A stretch of 64,000 bases of DNA from NCBI RefSeq assembly GCF_003609995.1, contig NZ_AP018786.1, positions 556,001 through 620,000 on the forward strand. Reading direction: 5' to 3'. Within the stretch, counting starts at the first letter, position 1, and each line of letters starts with the position of its first letter. Below the pieces are notes generated by a model that was not told the DNA's origin, searched no databases, and was given only the letters and a program-made list of their open reading frames with translations. A program made the translations under genes and the position numbers. Below, in pieces: positions 62,948 to 64,000 of the stretch. This stretch comes from Sutterella megalosphaeroides. GTDB lineage: Bacteria > Pseudomonadota > Gammaproteobacteria > Burkholderiales > Burkholderiaceae_F.

Positions 62948-64000
62948 ATGACGCTCTACAACATTGCGCGACGCGTTCTTTTCTCGATGAACCCCGAAAC
63001 GGCTCATGCCGTCACGATGGCCAACCTCGACTGGGTGGTGCACACGGGTCTTCACAAGCTCATCACCCACATGCCCGACGAAGATCCCGTCACGGTGATG
63101 GGCGTGCGCTTCCCGAACACGATCGGTCTGGCGGCCGGCATGGACAAGGACGGCACGCGCGTGAGCGCGTTCGGCGGTCTCGGCTTCGGCCACGTTGAAA
63201 TCGGCACGATCACGCCGCTCGCGCAGCCCGGCAATCCCAAGCCCCGCCTCTTCCGTTTGATCCCCGCCGAAGGCGTCATCAACCGCATGGGCTTCAACAA
63301 CGAAGGCGTCGTGCAGGTTCTCGAAAACCTACGTTCGGCCGACGCCTTCCGCCTTCGCGGCGGCGTCCTCGGGATCAACATCGGCAAGAACGCCGTGACC
63401 CCGATCGAAAACGCTCTTTCCGACTACGTGAAGTGCCTCGACGCGGTGTACGACCACGCCGACTACATCGCGGTGAACATTTCGTCCCCGAACACGAAGA
63501 ACCTGCGCACGCTCCAGGGCGAAGGCGAACTCGATCACCTCGTGAAGGGCATCACCGAAAAGCGCGCCGACCTCAAGGCGCAGCGCAACGGCAAGCATGT
63601 GCCGATCGCCGTGAAGCTCGCTCCGGACTTGGAAAACGACGAAATCCTCCGCTGCGTCGACACGCTCATGAAGTACGGCATCGACGCCGTGATTGCGACG
63701 AACACCACGATCGGTCGCAAGCGTGTTCAGGGTCTCCTGCACGCCGAAGAAACGGGCGGCCTCTCGGGGGCTCCGCTTCGCGAACGTTCGACCGAAGTCG
63801 TGCGCCTTGTGGCCGAGCATGTGAAGGGGGAACTTCCGATCATCGCCTCGGGCGGCGTCATGTCGGGTGCGGACGCCGTGGAAAAGATGGAAGCGGGCGC
63901 TCAGCTCGTGCAGCTCTTTACGGGCTTCATCTATAAGGGCCCCGCTCTCATCGCCGAATGCTCCGAAGCGGTCGCCGCCTGGCGCCGCTCTCAGCAGAAG
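62948..64000 (+). CDS. pyrD: Dihydroorotate dehydrogenase, quinone-dependent (cut by window)
   Basis: 351 codons are visible to the window edge. It starts MTLYNIARRVLFSMNPETAH, the membrane-associating N-terminal helices of class 2 enzymes that pass electrons to quinone. FMN and substrate regions: IGLAAGMDKDG, EIGTITPLAQPGNPKPRLFRL, NRMGFNNEG, YIAVNISSPNTKNLR (with the catalytic Ser of class 2), ATNTTI, GGLSGAPL, IASGGVMSG and QLFTGFIYKGP. The 5' leader is about 140 bases with a hairpin, which could take part in pyrimidine-dependent control; this is not shown. Confidence 0.96.
   Translation, partial: MTLYNIARRVLFSMNPETAHAVTMANLDWVVHTGLHKLITHMPDEDPVTVMGVRFPNTIGLAAGMDKDGTRVSAFGGLGFGHVEIGTITPLAQPGNPKPRLFRLIPAEGVINRMGFNNEGVVQVLENLRSADAFRLRGGVLGINIGKNAVTPIENALSDYVKCLDAVYDHADYIAVNISSPNTKNLRTLQGEGELDHLVKGITEKRADLKAQRNGKHVPIAVKLAPDLENDEILRCVDTLMKYGIDAVIATNTTIGRKRVQGLLHAEETGGLSGAPLRERSTEVVRLVAEHVKGELPIIASGGVMSGADAVEKMEAGAQLVQLFTGFIYKGPALIAECSEAVAAWRRSQQK

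Overview
The window reads as the chromosome of a GC-rich betaproteobacterium, most likely Burkholderiales of the Sutterella/Parasutterella type. The reasons are GC-rich codon use, the holC-(unknown)-valS order, yicC-gmk-rpoZ-spoT, rph-rdgB-hemW, glnA-ntrB-ntrC, a tripartite tricarboxylate transporter, and three separate exported flavoprotein reductases of the flavocytochrome c/fumarate reductase superfamily, an expansion typical of gut Sutterellaceae. This placement is inference from gene content. I see no insertion sequence, prophage, integron or CRISPR array; almost everything is core chromosome.

Layout. 1-6.1 kb (minus): LPS-type glycosyltransferase (cut by the window edge), recN, an AGCS alanine/glycine symporter with a long structured leader, argH. 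6.3-6.6 kb: tRNA-Pro(TGG), tRNA-Arg(TCT), tRNA-His(GTG) with promoter and terminator. 7.1-12.0 kb (minus): a small WYL-like protein, valS, an unknown protein, holC; then tRNA-Ala(CGC). 12.7-18 kb: a double-FMN/FAD reductase, then a TetR regulator divergent from a Tat-exported flavoprotein plus tetraheme cytochrome c. 18.2-20.8 kb: a degenerate DprA-like protein with two winged helices, and greB. 20.9-27 kb (minus): M20 peptidase, spoT, rpoZ, gmk, yicC. 27-30 kb: a Crp/Fnr-like regulator divergent from a third exported flavoprotein. 30-32.6 kb: rph, rdgB, hemW. 33-38.4 kb: glnA with sigma-54 promoter and NtrC site, ntrB, ntrC, an unknown gene. 38.5-40.2 kb: RlmN-family enzyme and a small membrane protein. 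40.3-48.8 kb (minus): tctA, tctB, tctC, a PheC-like solute-binding-fold protein, xthA, prlC, folD. 49-52.3 kb (minus): a FixJ-type regulator and its PAS sensor kinase. 52.6-64 kb: rpiA, yggX, hrpA, pbpG-type endopeptidase, a NarI/HdrD-like iron-sulfur membrane protein, initiator tRNA, pyrD (cut by the window edge).

How it fits together. The three exported flavoproteins, each with a different likely electron input (covalent FMN, a separate tetraheme cytochrome, or none visible) and two with their own divergent regulator, point to anaerobic respiration of several organic acceptors. The Bug/TctABC uptake system and the DctS/DctR-like two-component pair suggest that carboxylates are sensed and imported. 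glnA-ntrBC is the nitrogen-control module and spoT-rpoZ the stringent-response module.

The best candidates for something undescribed are the DprA-like protein at 18.26-20.03 kb, which has lost the usual Rossmann-loop motifs and gained a long Pro/Ala linker with two winged helices, and the multi-stem leader of the amino-acid symporter at 4.23-4.37 kb. Neither is proven by sequence reading alone.
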